Positions 32,793 to 41,335 of a stretch of 64,000 nt of DNA are shown one piece after another. This DNA is from Frigoribacterium sp. PhB160 (lineage in GTDB: Bacteria > Actinomycetota > Actinomycetes > Actinomycetales > Microbacteriaceae), in the NCBI RefSeq assembly GCF_003751785.1, contig NZ_RKIE01000001.1, forward strand, positions 248,001 through 312,000. The letters are read 5' to 3'. Within the stretch, counting starts at the first letter, position 1; each line of letters begins with the position of its first letter. A program made the translations under genes and the position numbers. The notes under the pieces are model-generated. The model was given only the letters and a program-made list of their open reading frames with translations, was not told the DNA's origin and did no database searches.

Positions 32793-34073
32793 ATGCCCCG
32801 CACCGCACGCCGTGTTGCTGCCTTCACCGTCGCCGGCCTGACCATCGCCGCCCTCACCGCGTGCTCGGGCGGGGGAGGCGGCCAGGCCGCCACCGAGTTC
32901 ACCGTCCTCGGCAACGTCGAGAACGAGGTCGTCCCTGCAACGCTTCAGACACTCGCCGACGGTGCCTGCGCCACCGAGAACGAGGCCATGCCGCTCAAGG
33001 TCGAGACCGTCCCGCAGACGAACCTCAACCAGCAGGTCCAGCTGCTCGCCGGCCAGGGCGGCCTGCCCGTCATGTACGCCGTCGACACCAACGAGCTCGT
33101 GCAGCAGCTCGACGACGCCGGCTTCGTCGCGCACTTCGACGAGCTGCTCGACGAGATCGGGGCGGCCGACGCGATCGAGCCCGCCGCGCGGTCGACCGTC
33201 GAGTCGCTCTACGACGGAGAGTTCCTCGTGCTGCCGACCGAGTACAACATCGAGGGCATCTGGTACAACAAGAGCCTCTTCGAGGAGAACGGCGTCGACG
33301 TGCCCGAGAGCTGGGACGACGTCGTCGCCGCGGCCGGCACGTTCCAGGACGCCGGGCTCACGCCGTTCGCCGCCAGCGGCGAGCAGGGCTGGCCGCTGAC
33401 GCGCCTCGTCGGCAACCTCATCGAGCGCGAGATCGGGCCCGACGCGCTCCAGGCCGTCGCCGACGGCGACGCCTCGCTCACCGACCCCGAGTACGTCGCC
33501 GCCGCCCAGCAGGTCGCCGACCTCGGCGCCGCCGGGTACTTCGGCGAGGGCGTCGGGTCGATCGACTACGACACCTCGATCAACCAGTTCCTCAACGGCA
33601 GCTCGCCCATGCTCTACATGGGCAGCTGGGTGCTGAGCAACTTCGCCGACGACACGGCGAACCAGATCGGCGAGGACGCCATCGGCTACCTGCCCTTCCC
33701 CGACGTCGACGGGGGCGAGGGCGACAGCAGCGAGCTCGTGGCCAACGTCGGGCTGCCGTTCACGATCAACCCGAGCGTGCTGAACGACGACAGCAAGGCG
33801 TGGGTGAAGTGCATCGCCGAGAACTACGGGCAGGTGGCCCTGGAGGACAGCAGCCGCATCTCGGGCTTCACCGTGTCGGGCGACGCCTCGAGCAACGCCC
33901 TGACGACGGAGGTGCGTGACCGCATCTCCGCGACCGACACCACCATCCCGTGGTTCGAGGCCTACTTCAGCACGCAGGCGACGAGCACCTCGCAGCAGAA
34001 CGCCGCGCAGCTGGTGACCGGCGCCATCACGGCGGAGGAGTTCATGACGCTCGTCCAGGGCGACCTGGGCTGA
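32793..34073 (+). CDS. ABC sugar-binding lipoprotein (second locus)
   Basis: 426 residues. AAGGAGG (32782-32788) precedes two consecutive ATGs; the second (32793) has the better spacing. Signal peptide with lipobox LTAC, then a family 1 solute-binding protein (GIWYNKSLFEENGVDVPESWDDVVAAAGTF, NGSSPMLYMGSWVLSNF). It feeds the two permeases downstream. With the GH78 gene at the operon's end, the ligand is probably a rhamnosylated saccharide or glycoside; it is only distantly similar to the binding protein of the first locus. Confidence 0.94.
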   Translation: MPRTARRVAAFTVAGLTIAALTACSGGGGGQAATEFTVLGNVENEVVPATLQTLADGACATENEAMPLKVETVPQTNLNQQVQLLAGQGGLPVMYAVDTNELVQQLDDAGFVAHFDELLDEIGAADAIEPAARSTVESLYDGEFLVLPTEYNIEGIWYNKSLFEENGVDVPESWDDVVAAAGTFQDAGLTPFAASGEQGWPLTRLVGNLIEREIGPDALQAVADGDASLTDPEYVAAAQQVADLGAAGYFGEGVGSIDYDTSINQFLNGSSPMLYMGSWVLSNFADDTANQIGEDAIGYLPFPDVDGGEGDSSELVANVGLPFTINPSVLNDDSKAWVKCIAENYGQVALEDSSRISGFTVSGDASSNALTTEVRDRISATDTTIPWFEAYFSTQATSTSQQNAAQLVTGAITAEEFMTLVQGDLG

Positions 34074-34088
34074 CCTCCCGTCGGCGGG

Positions 34089-34117
34089 GGCGGGGGCGCG
34101 CACGACGCGCCCCCGCC
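34089..34117 (+). terminator. intercistronic GC hairpin after binding-protein gene
   Basis: A perfect 12-bp stem GGCGGGGGCGCG / CGCGCCCCCGCC with loop CACGA, no T tract. Same position as the hairpin in the first ABC operon (7973-8016). Confidence 0.65.
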
Positions 34118-34209
34118 CGCGCCGACCGCCCGCGGCGCGCGCCGCCCCGCGCCTCCGGCTCGCCCCCGCCGCCCTCCGTTCCGACCTCCCGCCCGACCGA
34201 AGGCACCTC

Positions 34210-35094
34210 ATGAACCCCCTGCTCGGCGATCGCCGCGCGACCCTGATCCTCATCGGGCCGGCGCTGCTCATCTACTCCGTCGTGATGCTCGTCCCGATCA
34301 TCGTCTCGTTCGGCTACACCCTCACCAGCGGCAACGCGATCACGGGGTTCACCTTCTCGGGCCTCGAGAACTACCAGCGTCTCGTCACCGACACCCGGGT
34401 GCGGGACGCCCTGCTGCTGACCGTCCGCTACGCCGTGCTCATGACGATCCTGCAGGTCGGCTTCGGCTACCTGCTGTCGCTGATGTACGTCTTCGTGCTG
34501 CGGAAGTGGTCGAGCGCGGTGCGCACGCTCGTCTTCTTCCCGGTCGTGCTGCCGACGGTCGCCGTGGCGCTGCTCTTCCAGCAGATGTTCGCGATCGCGC
34601 CGCAGAACGGCCTCGTGAACACCGCGCTGGAGGCCGTCGGCCTCTCGTCCGTCGACTGGTTCGGCGACGGCGGCACGGCCTTCCTCGTCATCATCGTCAT
34701 GGACGTGTGGCGCTCCATGGGCTTCTACGGCGTGCTGCTCTACGCCGGCCTGCTCGACATCCCCGAGGAGGTCTTCGAGTCGGCCCGCATCGACGGCGCC
34801 TCCGGTCTCGGCCTCGTCCGCCGCATCGTCCTGCCCCTCTCGCTGCCCGTGCTGATCTCGTCGCTGATCTTCTCGGTCAACGGGACGCTCAAGGTGTTCG
34901 ACAGCATCCTCGCCCTGACGAACGGCGGACCCGGCACCTCGACCAGCCCGCTCACCATCTACATGTTCGACACGTCGTTCCGGTTCGGGCAGTACGGCTA
35001 CGGCAGCACGGTGGCGTTCCTCCTCACCGTCGTGTCGCTGCTCGTGACCGTGTTCATCTTCCGCGCGAACAGTCGCGACCTCACGAAGGACTGA
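34210..35094 (+). CDS. sugar ABC transporter permease (MalF type), second locus
   Basis: 294 residues, six predicted membrane helices, EAA loop FESARIDGASGLGLVRRIVLPL near residue 190. GAAGG precedes the ATG. Separated from the binding-protein gene by 136 bp that contain a GC hairpin, and 3 bp from the next permease. Partner of the following MalG-type permease; no ATPase is encoded in the locus. Confidence 0.94.
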   Translation: MNPLLGDRRATLILIGPALLIYSVVMLVPIIVSFGYTLTSGNAITGFTFSGLENYQRLVTDTRVRDALLLTVRYAVLMTILQVGFGYLLSLMYVFVLRKWSSAVRTLVFFPVVLPTVAVALLFQQMFAIAPQNGLVNTALEAVGLSSVDWFGDGGTAFLVIIVMDVWRSMGFYGVLLYAGLLDIPEEVFESARIDGASGLGLVRRIVLPLSLPVLISSLIFSVNGTLKVFDSILALTNGGPGTSTSPLTIYMFDTSFRFGQYGYGSTVAFLLTVVSLLVTVFIFRANSRDLTKD

Positions 35095-35097
35095 CCG

Positions 35098-36009
35098 ATG
35101 ACCTCCGTCGACACCACCGTCCCGGCGACGACCGCACCGCGACGGACGCCCGGGCCGGGCACCCGCCGCCGCCGATCGACCCGCGTGAGGGTCGGCCAGG
35201 TCGTCAGCGGCGCCCTGGTCGCGCTGCTCCTCGTCATCGTCGTCGGCCCGCTCGTCTGGATGCTGCTCGGCTCGTTCAAGACGCAGACCGAGTTCCTCGA
35301 GCAGCCGGTGTGGGCCCTGCCCGCGCAGTGGAGCCTCGACAACTACGCCTTCGCGTGGACCCAGGGCAACTTCGCCCAGTACGCGTCGAACTCGGTGCTG
35401 ACGGTCTTCCCGTCGCTGCTGCTCGTGCTGCTCTTCGGCTCCATGGCGGGCTTCGCCCTCGAGGTGCTCGTGTGGAAGGGCCGCGGCGCGATCCTCATCA
35501 CGTTCCTCGCCGGGATCATGGTGCCGACGCAGATGATCCTGCTGCCGCTCTTCGCCGCGTACTTCCGGCTGGGCCTGACCGGCACCCTCTGGCCGCTGCT
35601 CATCACGTACACGGCCACGAGCCTCCCGCTCGCCGTCTTCCTCATGGCGACCTTCTTCCGGGCCGTGCCGCGCGAGATCTTCGAGGCCGCGACGCTCGAC
35701 GGCGCGGGCCTGATCCGCTCGTTCTTCCTCGTGGGCCTGCCCATGGTGCGGAACGCCCTCTTCACGGTCGGGCTCGTGCAGTTCTTCATGCTCTGGAACG
35801 ACCTGCTGATCGCCCTGACCTTCACGAACTCGGGCTCGCTCCGCACCCTGCAGGTCGGGCTGCTGAACTTCACCGGCCAGTTCGGCTCGGTGCAGTACGG
35901 CCCGCTCTTCGCGGCCATCTGCCTCAACGTCGTGGCGATCCTCGTGATCTACCTGTTCCTCAACAAGCAAGTGCAGAAGGGGCTGACCGCCGGCGCGGTC
36001 AAGGGCTGA
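35098..36009 (+). CDS. sugar ABC transporter permease (MalG type), second locus
   Basis: 303 residues with an extended basic cytoplasmic N-terminus (RRTPGPGTRRRRSTRVRVG), six membrane helices and EAA motif FEAATLDGAGLIRSFFLVGLPM. It starts 3 bp after the preceding stop and ends 2 bp before the GH78 start, so the operon is tightly coupled. Forms the CUT1 channel with the MalF-type protein. Confidence 0.94.
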   Translation: MTSVDTTVPATTAPRRTPGPGTRRRRSTRVRVGQVVSGALVALLLVIVVGPLVWMLLGSFKTQTEFLEQPVWALPAQWSLDNYAFAWTQGNFAQYASNSVLTVFPSLLLVLLFGSMAGFALEVLVWKGRGAILITFLAGIMVPTQMILLPLFAAYFRLGLTGTLWPLLITYTATSLPLAVFLMATFFRAVPREIFEAATLDGAGLIRSFFLVGLPMVRNALFTVGLVQFFMLWNDLLIALTFTNSGSLRTLQVGLLNFTGQFGSVQYGPLFAAICLNVVAILVIYLFLNKQVQKGLTAGAVKG

Positions 36010-36011
36010 CC

Positions 36012-38603
36012 ATGAGCGCTACAGTCACCGACCTCCGGGTCGAGCACGGCCGGGAAGCGCTCGGCCTCGGCATCCCGCGACCCCGTCTCAGCTGGCGGCT
36101 CGACGCCCCGGCCGGGTGGCGGCAGGCCTCGGTCGAGGTGGCCCTCGACGCGGCGACGCGTGAGACGGCCACGGTCGTCCTCGACACCGTCGACCAGGTG
36201 CTCGTCGCCTGGCCCTTCGCCGACCTCCGCTCGCGCGACCGCGTGGCGCTCCGCGTCCGCGTCACCGGCGCGGACGGCTCGGTGTCGCCGTGGAGCACGA
36301 GCACGCCGGTCGAGACCGGCCTGCTGCAGCCGACCGACTGGACGGCGCGGCCGGTCGGCGGCGCCTGGGCCGAGGAGCCCGGCACCGACCGCCGGCCCTC
36401 GCGGGTGCGGCGGGCGTTCCGGCTCGACGCGCCCGTCGCCTCCGCCCGTCTGTACGCCACGGCGCACGGCGTGTTCGAGGCCGAGCTCAACGGGCTCCGC
36501 GTCGGCGACGACGAGCTCTCGCCGGGCTGGACGTCGTACGACGCCCGGCTCCGCTACCGCACCCACGACGTGACCGACCTCCTCGCCGAGGGCGACAACG
36601 TGCTCGGCGCCTGGCTCGGCGACGGCTGGTACCGCGGACGGCTCGGGTTCAACGGCGGCTACCACGACCTCTACGGCGCCGACCTCGCGTTCCTCGCGCA
36701 GCTCGAGGTCGAGCTCGTCGACGGGAGGCGCGTGGTCGTCGCCACGGACGACCGGTGGGAGGCGCAGCCCAGCCCGGTCCTGTTCAGCGGGCTCTACGAC
36801 GGCGAACGCCACGACCTGCGGCTCGACGACGTCGGGTGGTCGACGCCCGGCGGCGACCCCGAAGGCTGGAGCCCGGTGGCCGTGGGGGAGCGCGACCCGC
36901 GCACGCTCGTCGCGCCCGAGCAGCCGCCCGTGCGCTGCACCGACGAGCTCGCCCCGGTCGCGCACTGGACGACCGACCGCGGCACGGTGGTGCTCGACTT
37001 CGGCCAGAACCTCGTCGGGCGCCTGCGCGTCACGGTCGACGGCGAGGCCGGCCGCGAGGTGACGCTGCGCCACGCCGAGGTGGTCCAGGACGGCGAGCTC
37101 TACCGTCGCACCCTGCGTCTGGCGGCGGCGGAGGACGTCGTCACCCTGCGCGGCGACGGCCCGGTCACCTGGGAGCCGCGCTTCACGATCCACGGCTTCC
37201 GCTACGCCGAGGTCGAGGGGTGGCCGGGGGAGTTCGACCCCGCCGCGGTCGTCGCCCGGGTGCTGCACACCGACATGGAGCGCACGGGCTGGTTCGCCTG
37301 CTCCGACCCCGGCCTCGAGCGCCTCCACCAGAACGTGCTGTGGAGCACCCGGGGCAACTTCGTCGACATCCCGACCGACTGCCCGCAGCGTGACGAGCGG
37401 CTGGGCTGGACGGGCGACATCCAGGTGTTCGCGCCCACCGCCTCCTATCTGTACGACTGCGCGGGCATGCTCGGGTCGTGGCTGCAGGACCTCGCCGTCG
37501 ACCAGCTGCCCGACGGGACGGTGCCGTGGTTCGTGCCGCGCATCCCCGGCGGGCCGTCGTGGGAGCCGATCGAGCCGGGCGCCGTCTGGGGCGACGCCGC
37601 GGTGCTCACGCCGTGGACCCTCTGGCAGCGGTTCGGCGACGCCGCGGTGCTCGCGCGACAGTGGGACTCGGCGAAGGCGTGGGTCGACCTGATCCTGTCG
37701 CGGGCGGGCGACGACCGCGTCTGGGACGAGGGGTTCCAGCTGGGCGACTGGCTCGACCCGGCCGCGCCGCCGGACGACCCGGCCGACGCCCGCACCGACC
37801 GGTACCTCGTCGCCACGGCGTACCTCTGGTGGTCGACGACGCACCTGGCGAAGACCGCCGCGGTGCTCGGGAAGGACGCCGACGCGGCCCGCTACGACGC
37901 GGTCGCCGAGGAGGTGCGCGCGGCCTTCGTCGGCCGCTACACGGACGGGCGCGGGCACACGACGAGCGACGCGCAGACCGCCTACGGGCTCGCGCTCGAG
38001 TTCGGGCTGGTCCGCGGCGACGACGCGCAGGCCGCGGGCGACCGGCTGGCCGAGCTCGTCGCCGAGGCGGGCAACCGCATCGCGACGGGCTTCGCCGGGA
38101 CGCCGGCCGTCGCGCCGGCGCTCACGGCGACGGGCCACGTCGACCGGGCGTACGACCTCGTGCTGGAGCGCTCGTGCCCGTCGTGGCTCTACACGGTCGA
38201 CATGGGCGGCACGACGATCTGGGAACGCTGGGACAGCATGTTGCCCGACGGCACGGTCAACCCGGGCGAGATGACGAGCTTCAACCACTACGCGCTCGGC
38301 GCGGTGGCCGACTGGATGCACGCGACGGTCGCGGGGCTCGCCCCCGCCGCTGCCGGGTGGCGTCGCGTGCGCTTCGCGCCCCGCCCGGGCGGGGGGCTGA
38401 CGCACGCGTCGGGTCGTCACCTCTCGCCCTACGGCCCGGTGTCGTCGGAGTGGCGCGTCGACGGCGACAAGGTCCGGCTCACGGTGGAGCTGCCCGTCGG
38501 CACGACCGGCGAGGTCTCGCTGCCCGACGGCACCGCCGTCGAGGTCGGGCACGGCCGGCACGAGTTCGCCTGGGCGGCGCTCGCGCCCGTCACCGCGAGC
38601 TGA
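36012..38603 (+). CDS. alpha-L-rhamnosidase, GH78 (second locus)
   Basis: 863 residues, no signal peptide, so cytoplasmic. Order: an N-terminal fibronectin-like beta domain (VTDLRVEHGREALGLGIPRPRLSWRLD), Bac_rhamnosid_N jelly roll (ARLYATAHGVFEAELNGLRVGDDELSPGWTSYD), GH78 (alpha/alpha)6 domain and a C-terminal beta domain. Active-site segments DIPTDCPQRDERLGWTGD (about 452-469) and TTIWERW (about 736) are intact. It cleaves terminal alpha-L-rhamnose from glycosides brought in by the operon's transporter. Paralogous to the GH78 at 4077-6362 but about 100 residues longer. Confidence 0.95.
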   Translation: MSATVTDLRVEHGREALGLGIPRPRLSWRLDAPAGWRQASVEVALDAATRETATVVLDTVDQVLVAWPFADLRSRDRVALRVRVTGADGSVSPWSTSTPVETGLLQPTDWTARPVGGAWAEEPGTDRRPSRVRRAFRLDAPVASARLYATAHGVFEAELNGLRVGDDELSPGWTSYDARLRYRTHDVTDLLAEGDNVLGAWLGDGWYRGRLGFNGGYHDLYGADLAFLAQLEVELVDGRRVVVATDDRWEAQPSPVLFSGLYDGERHDLRLDDVGWSTPGGDPEGWSPVAVGERDPRTLVAPEQPPVRCTDELAPVAHWTTDRGTVVLDFGQNLVGRLRVTVDGEAGREVTLRHAEVVQDGELYRRTLRLAAAEDVVTLRGDGPVTWEPRFTIHGFRYAEVEGWPGEFDPAAVVARVLHTDMERTGWFACSDPGLERLHQNVLWSTRGNFVDIPTDCPQRDERLGWTGDIQVFAPTASYLYDCAGMLGSWLQDLAVDQLPDGTVPWFVPRIPGGPSWEPIEPGAVWGDAAVLTPWTLWQRFGDAAVLARQWDSAKAWVDLILSRAGDDRVWDEGFQLGDWLDPAAPPDDPADARTDRYLVATAYLWWSTTHLAKTAAVLGKDADAARYDAVAEEVRAAFVGRYTDGRGHTTSDAQTAYGLALEFGLVRGDDAQAAGDRLAELVAEAGNRIATGFAGTPAVAPALTATGHVDRAYDLVLERSCPSWLYTVDMGGTTIWERWDSMLPDGTVNPGEMTSFNHYALGAVADWMHATVAGLAPAAAGWRRVRFAPRPGGGLTHASGRHLSPYGPVSSEWRVDGDKVRLTVELPVGTTGEVSLPDGTAVEVGHGRHEFAWAALAPVTAS

Positions 38604-38653
38604 GGAGGCGCGGGTCCCGTCCCGCGGGCCCGCCCGCTCGGCGGTCGTTCATC

Positions 38654-38730
38654 GGGACACCTTGGCGGGCTCGCTCTGGCCGGCCGAGGCCAAGTGGCTC
38701 CTGGCCTGCGGATTCGCGTATGCGTGTCCC
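38654..38730. repeat. inverted repeat upstream of resolvase, possible res site
   Basis: GGGACAC (38654-38660) and GTGTCCC (38724-38730) face each other 63 bp apart, just before the resolvase gene. Serine resolvases often act at dyads in this position; not proven. Confidence 0.4.
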
Positions 38731-38773
38731 GCAAAAATGCCCGGTGATGGGGTATAAACGCTACAGTCCTGAG

Positions 38774-39340
38774 ATGCTCATCGGATACGCCCGCGTCTCC
38801 ACCTCGGGACAAGATCTCGCAGCACAACGCGACGGTCTTGCAGCACTCGGTGTTGACGATCAACACGTCCATGTCGATCACGGGCTGTCCGGCACGACTC
38901 GAGCCCGGCCGGGCCTTCGGGAGGCGCTGGCTGCGTGCCGTGCCGGCGACGTCCTCGTCGTCACGAAGCTCGACCGCCTCGCCAGATCCCTGCGGGACGC
39001 GACCGACATCGCAGACGAGCTGACGAAGAAGGGCGTCGCCCTGAACCTCGGGGGAGCGGTCTACGACCCTACCGACCCCGTCGGCCGGCTCCTGTTCAAC
39101 GTCCTGGGCATGGTGGCCGAGTTCGAGGCCGACCTCATCCGTGCTCGCACCCGTGAGGGTATGGCGATCGCGAAGGCCGCTGGCAAGCTCCGCGGCCGCA
39201 AGCCCAAGCTGACCCCCTCGCAGGAGAAGCACCTCGTGCAGCTGCACCGCACCGGCGAGCACACGACCAGCGAGATCGCTGAGCTCTTCGGGGTTGCCCG
39301 CTCGACGGTCTACCGAGCCATTCAGCGCGCGACGGCATGA
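38774..39340 (+). CDS. serine resolvase/invertase family recombinase
   Basis: 188 residues from MLIGYARVST, the canonical start (an ATG 27 bp upstream is possible). Resolvase domain with catalytic Ser9, Arg residues in KLDRLARSLRD (about 64-74), the dimer helix FNVLGMVAEFEADLIRARTREGM, then a C-terminal Hin-type HTH (TTSEIAELFGVARSTVYRAI). It recombines short dyad sites. It stands alone, without a transposase, at the left edge of the palindrome-rich region, so it is the only recombinase seen that could act there; the link is inferred. Confidence 0.92.
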   Translation: MLIGYARVSTSGQDLAAQRDGLAALGVDDQHVHVDHGLSGTTRARPGLREALAACRAGDVLVVTKLDRLARSLRDATDIADELTKKGVALNLGGAVYDPTDPVGRLLFNVLGMVAEFEADLIRARTREGMAIAKAAGKLRGRKPKLTPSQEKHLVQLHRTGEHTTSEIAELFGVARSTVYRAIQRATA

Positions 39341-39361
39341 GCGGCCTGGCGATCCGCGGGG

Positions 39362-39373
39362 AGCTGTACAGCT
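39362..39373. repeat. perfect 12-bp palindrome
   Basis: AGCTGTACAGCT between the resolvase and the TIGR02391 gene; role unknown. Confidence 0.4.
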
Positions 39374-40097
39374 AAGCGCTACTGATTGTCGACTCGTCCA
39401 CCCAGCGAGCGAGCAGGCTAAACGCTGCCAGCTGCTCAAGGGCGAGATGCTCATCGTCCGTGCCAGCGGCTTGGTGCATGCCCGGATTACGTATGGCCGC
39501 GTAGAGGCCTTCCGCAAATGCTCGGGCACCACGATGCAAGCTCTTGAATGTGTCCCCACCATCGTCTGCTGCGAGGCGCAGTCTGCTTCTCCCACTCTTT
39601 GGCCCCTCCATTGAGAAGGCTTCATTGAAGAGAGCTGTCTCGGACACGTCCATGCGGCCCAGCTTTGCCTGAGTCTCGGCGTTGATTCGAATGGCCGCCT
39701 GCATGACCGCCTGGTGGAAATGTCCCGTGCGCCAGTATGAGGCGCCGTTTTTCCACGCCCACGGGTGTAGGTGCGCGGCGTCCATCTCGGGTGCCGTGTC
39801 GCCAAGCCGCGCCGCTACCTCCTGGCCGCGTTCGATGGCTGCTCGTCCACGAGATGCCTGAGTTCTCAGCCAGGAATAGTCTTTGTCTTTCGCGGGGCGC
39901 TCTAGCTGCCACTGAGGAAGACTTCTATCCAGGATCTGCTCGACGATGAGGCTTCGCTCGTCAGCCTCGGAGCGCGGTCCACGCATGACCGTTCCGAAGT
40001 AAACGACTCCGGGGCCAGTCCGTGGAACAACCTGAGCGGTGACGCTCAGGAAAGCATCCAGTTCGGCGACAGCCCAAGCTGCATCCATCTTCGACAT
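39372..40097 (-). CDS. TIGR02391 (Ymh) family protein
   Basis: 241 residues. The C-terminal half, AHLHPWAWKNGASYWRTGHFHQAVMQAAIRINAETQAKLGR...SRLRLAADDGGDTFKSLHRGARAFAEGLYAAIRNPGMH, is the TIGR02391 domain, an all-helical HEPN-like family (note R-N-P-G-M-H, resembling the R-x-x-x-x-H of HEPN RNases). It is often found in mobile and defence-associated loci. The N-terminal 90 residues are not recognised. Base composition is lower in GC than the core genes, consistent with transfer. Confidence 0.85.
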   Translation of the reverse strand: MSKMDAAWAVAELDAFLSVTAQVVPRTGPGVVYFGTVMRGPRSEADERSLIVEQILDRSLPQWQLERPAKDKDYSWLRTQASRGRAAIERGQEVAARLGDTAPEMDAAHLHPWAWKNGASYWRTGHFHQAVMQAAIRINAETQAKLGRMDVSETALFNEAFSMEGPKSGRSRLRLAADDGGDTFKSLHRGARAFAEGLYAAIRNPGMHQAAGTDDEHLALEQLAAFSLLARWVDESTISSA

Positions 40098-40214
40098 CGT
40101 TGCTCACTTTCTTGCCTACCTGCTCGTACTGCACGGTAGCGGCGTCCTCCGTCAGAGCGGACGGAGTGCGCCCGAGAGGGATCCTCAGCCGATGCGCTCG
40201 ATTCGGTGGGCTGC

Positions 40215-40220
40215 TAGCTT
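40215..40220 (+). promoter_or_regulatory. leaderless -10 box, TAGCTT
   Basis: TAGCTT, six bases, then the ATG at 40227. Confidence 0.6.
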
Positions 40221-40226
40221 CCGGGC

Positions 40227-40640
40227 ATGACCTGGCCTGTCGTCCACATCTCACACTCGCTCGACCACGACGTCGCCGCCGTCTCCAGTGTCGCCGGGAA
40301 CCCCGAGAACCTCCCCGCGTGGGCGGCCGGTCTGAGCGCCGGGATCCGCCAGGAGGACGGGCGGTGGATCACGGACTCGCCCATGGGCGTCGTCGAGGTG
40401 GCCTTCACCGGGCCGGTGGAGCTGGGGATCCTCGACCACGACGTGACCCTTCCCGACGGATCTGTAGTGCGGAACGCCTTCCGCGTCGTGGCCAACGACC
40501 AAGGCAGCGAGGCCGTCTTCACCCTCTTCCGCCGTGACGGGATGTCCGAGGCGGACTTCCACTCCGACGCTGACGCCGTCCGCAAAGATCTCGATCGACT
40601 CGCGGCGCTGCTCGAAGAGCGCCTGCCTCGCGCCCGATAG
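40227..40640 (+). CDS. SRPBCC family protein
   Basis: 137 residues with the START/SRPBCC pattern: VVHISHSLDHDVAAVSSVAGNPENLPAWAAGLSAGI, a central beta sheet (FTGPVELGILDHDVTLPDG) and the long C-terminal helix DFHSDADAVRKDLDRLAALLEERL. Such helix-grip proteins bind hydrophobic ligands. The last codons, GCC CGA TAG, lie inside palindrome copy A, so the repeat supplies the stop codon. Own leaderless promoter; a complete cassette-like unit. Confidence 0.82.
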   Translation: MTWPVVHISHSLDHDVAAVSSVAGNPENLPAWAAGLSAGIRQEDGRWITDSPMGVVEVAFTGPVELGILDHDVTLPDGSVVRNAFRVVANDQGSEAVFTLFRRDGMSEADFHSDADAVRKDLDRLAALLEERLPRAR

Positions 40641-40657
40641 GGGATCCTTGACGGGGA
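40632..40657 (+). repeat. GATC palindrome, copy A
   Basis: Left arm GCCCGATAGGG, centre GATC, degenerate right arm. It contains the stop of the SRPBCC gene. It is followed by two hairpins (CCTGGG-cgaa-CCCAGG and CCCCGC-N8-GCGGGG) like those inside the 128-bp long forms. Confidence 0.8.
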
Positions 40658-40852
40658 ACCTGGGCGAACCCAGGAACCCCGCCATTCACAGCGGGGTCTG
40701 GGCTGCCCTCGCAACGTAGCCGTATGTCGGCCGAGCACCTAGTGCCCGGTGAAGGATTCCAGAGCGGACAGTGACACTGGGCATGCGCGGACGACCGGTG
40801 AGCGACGGCGGTCCCGCGGAGGCCACATCGCTTGCGGTGTCATCGAGCTTCG

Positions 40853-41137
40853 CTAGGCCGAGTCGTTCACGCGCTTCCAAGCAAGCTCCAGAGCCCCGAC
40901 GACGGTGTTGGGGATGACCACAGTCATAGTCCTGCCCGAGACCACCGCGGTGACCACGGTCTCCTTGCCCGCTGTCACACAGGAAAGGACCTCGAAGTCG
41001 CTAGCAACTACCCTCTCCATCTTCGGCGGTTCACGCGAACTCGCTGGCGCGGAGCCGAACAGCAGGAGACCGTGGTGCAACTCGGCCGCGTAGGAGATGC
41101 CGTGCATCGTCCACTTCGAGCTGAAACGCACGCTCAA
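40853..41137 (-). CDS. hypothetical protein
   Basis: 94 residues, unrecognised, predicted beta-rich (WTMHGISYAAELHHGLLLFGS, VVTAVVSGRTMTVVIPNTVVGALELAWKRV). The start is uncertain: TTG at 41137, GTG 6 bp in, or ATG 30 bp in; none has a strong ribosome site. Its stop TAG lies in a weak relative of the palindrome. Composition fits the other small genes of this region. Moderate support only. Confidence 0.5.
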   Translation of the reverse strand: MSVRFSSKWTMHGISYAAELHHGLLLFGSAPASSREPPKMERVVASDFEVLSCVTAGKETVVTAVVSGRTMTVVIPNTVVGALELAWKRVNDSA

Positions 41138-41175
41138 CTGTAAGGCGGCTCCAAGCGCCGCTCGCGACTGACGCT

Positions 41176-41201
41176 GCCCGATAGACGATCGCTGACAGAC
41201 C
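41176..41201 (+). repeat. GATC palindrome, copy B
   Basis: GCCCGATAG-AC-GATC-GCTGACAGACC. Between the hypothetical gene and the XRE membrane-protein gene. Confidence 0.8.
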
Positions 41202-41322
41202 CAATCTGAGACCGCTGGCTGCGGCCGCGGCCATGACGGGGCCGGGTGCCCCGAGGTGCTCTGTCGCGAAGGTGTCGGGTGCCTGTCGGGTCGGTGTCGT
41301 GGACCTCGGCGCCGGTCGTTCT

Positions 41323-41328
41323 TAGTGT
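41323..41328 (+). promoter_or_regulatory. leaderless -10 box, TAGTGT
   Basis: TAGTGT, seven bases, then the ATG at 41336. Confidence 0.5.
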
Positions 41329-41335
41329 GAGGTTC

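Noticed and set aside
35949-38561. A long 870-codon minus-strand frame opposite the GH78 gene and permease
   Set aside because: Antisense shadow caused by high GC; no family features, while the plus strand encodes clear proteins.
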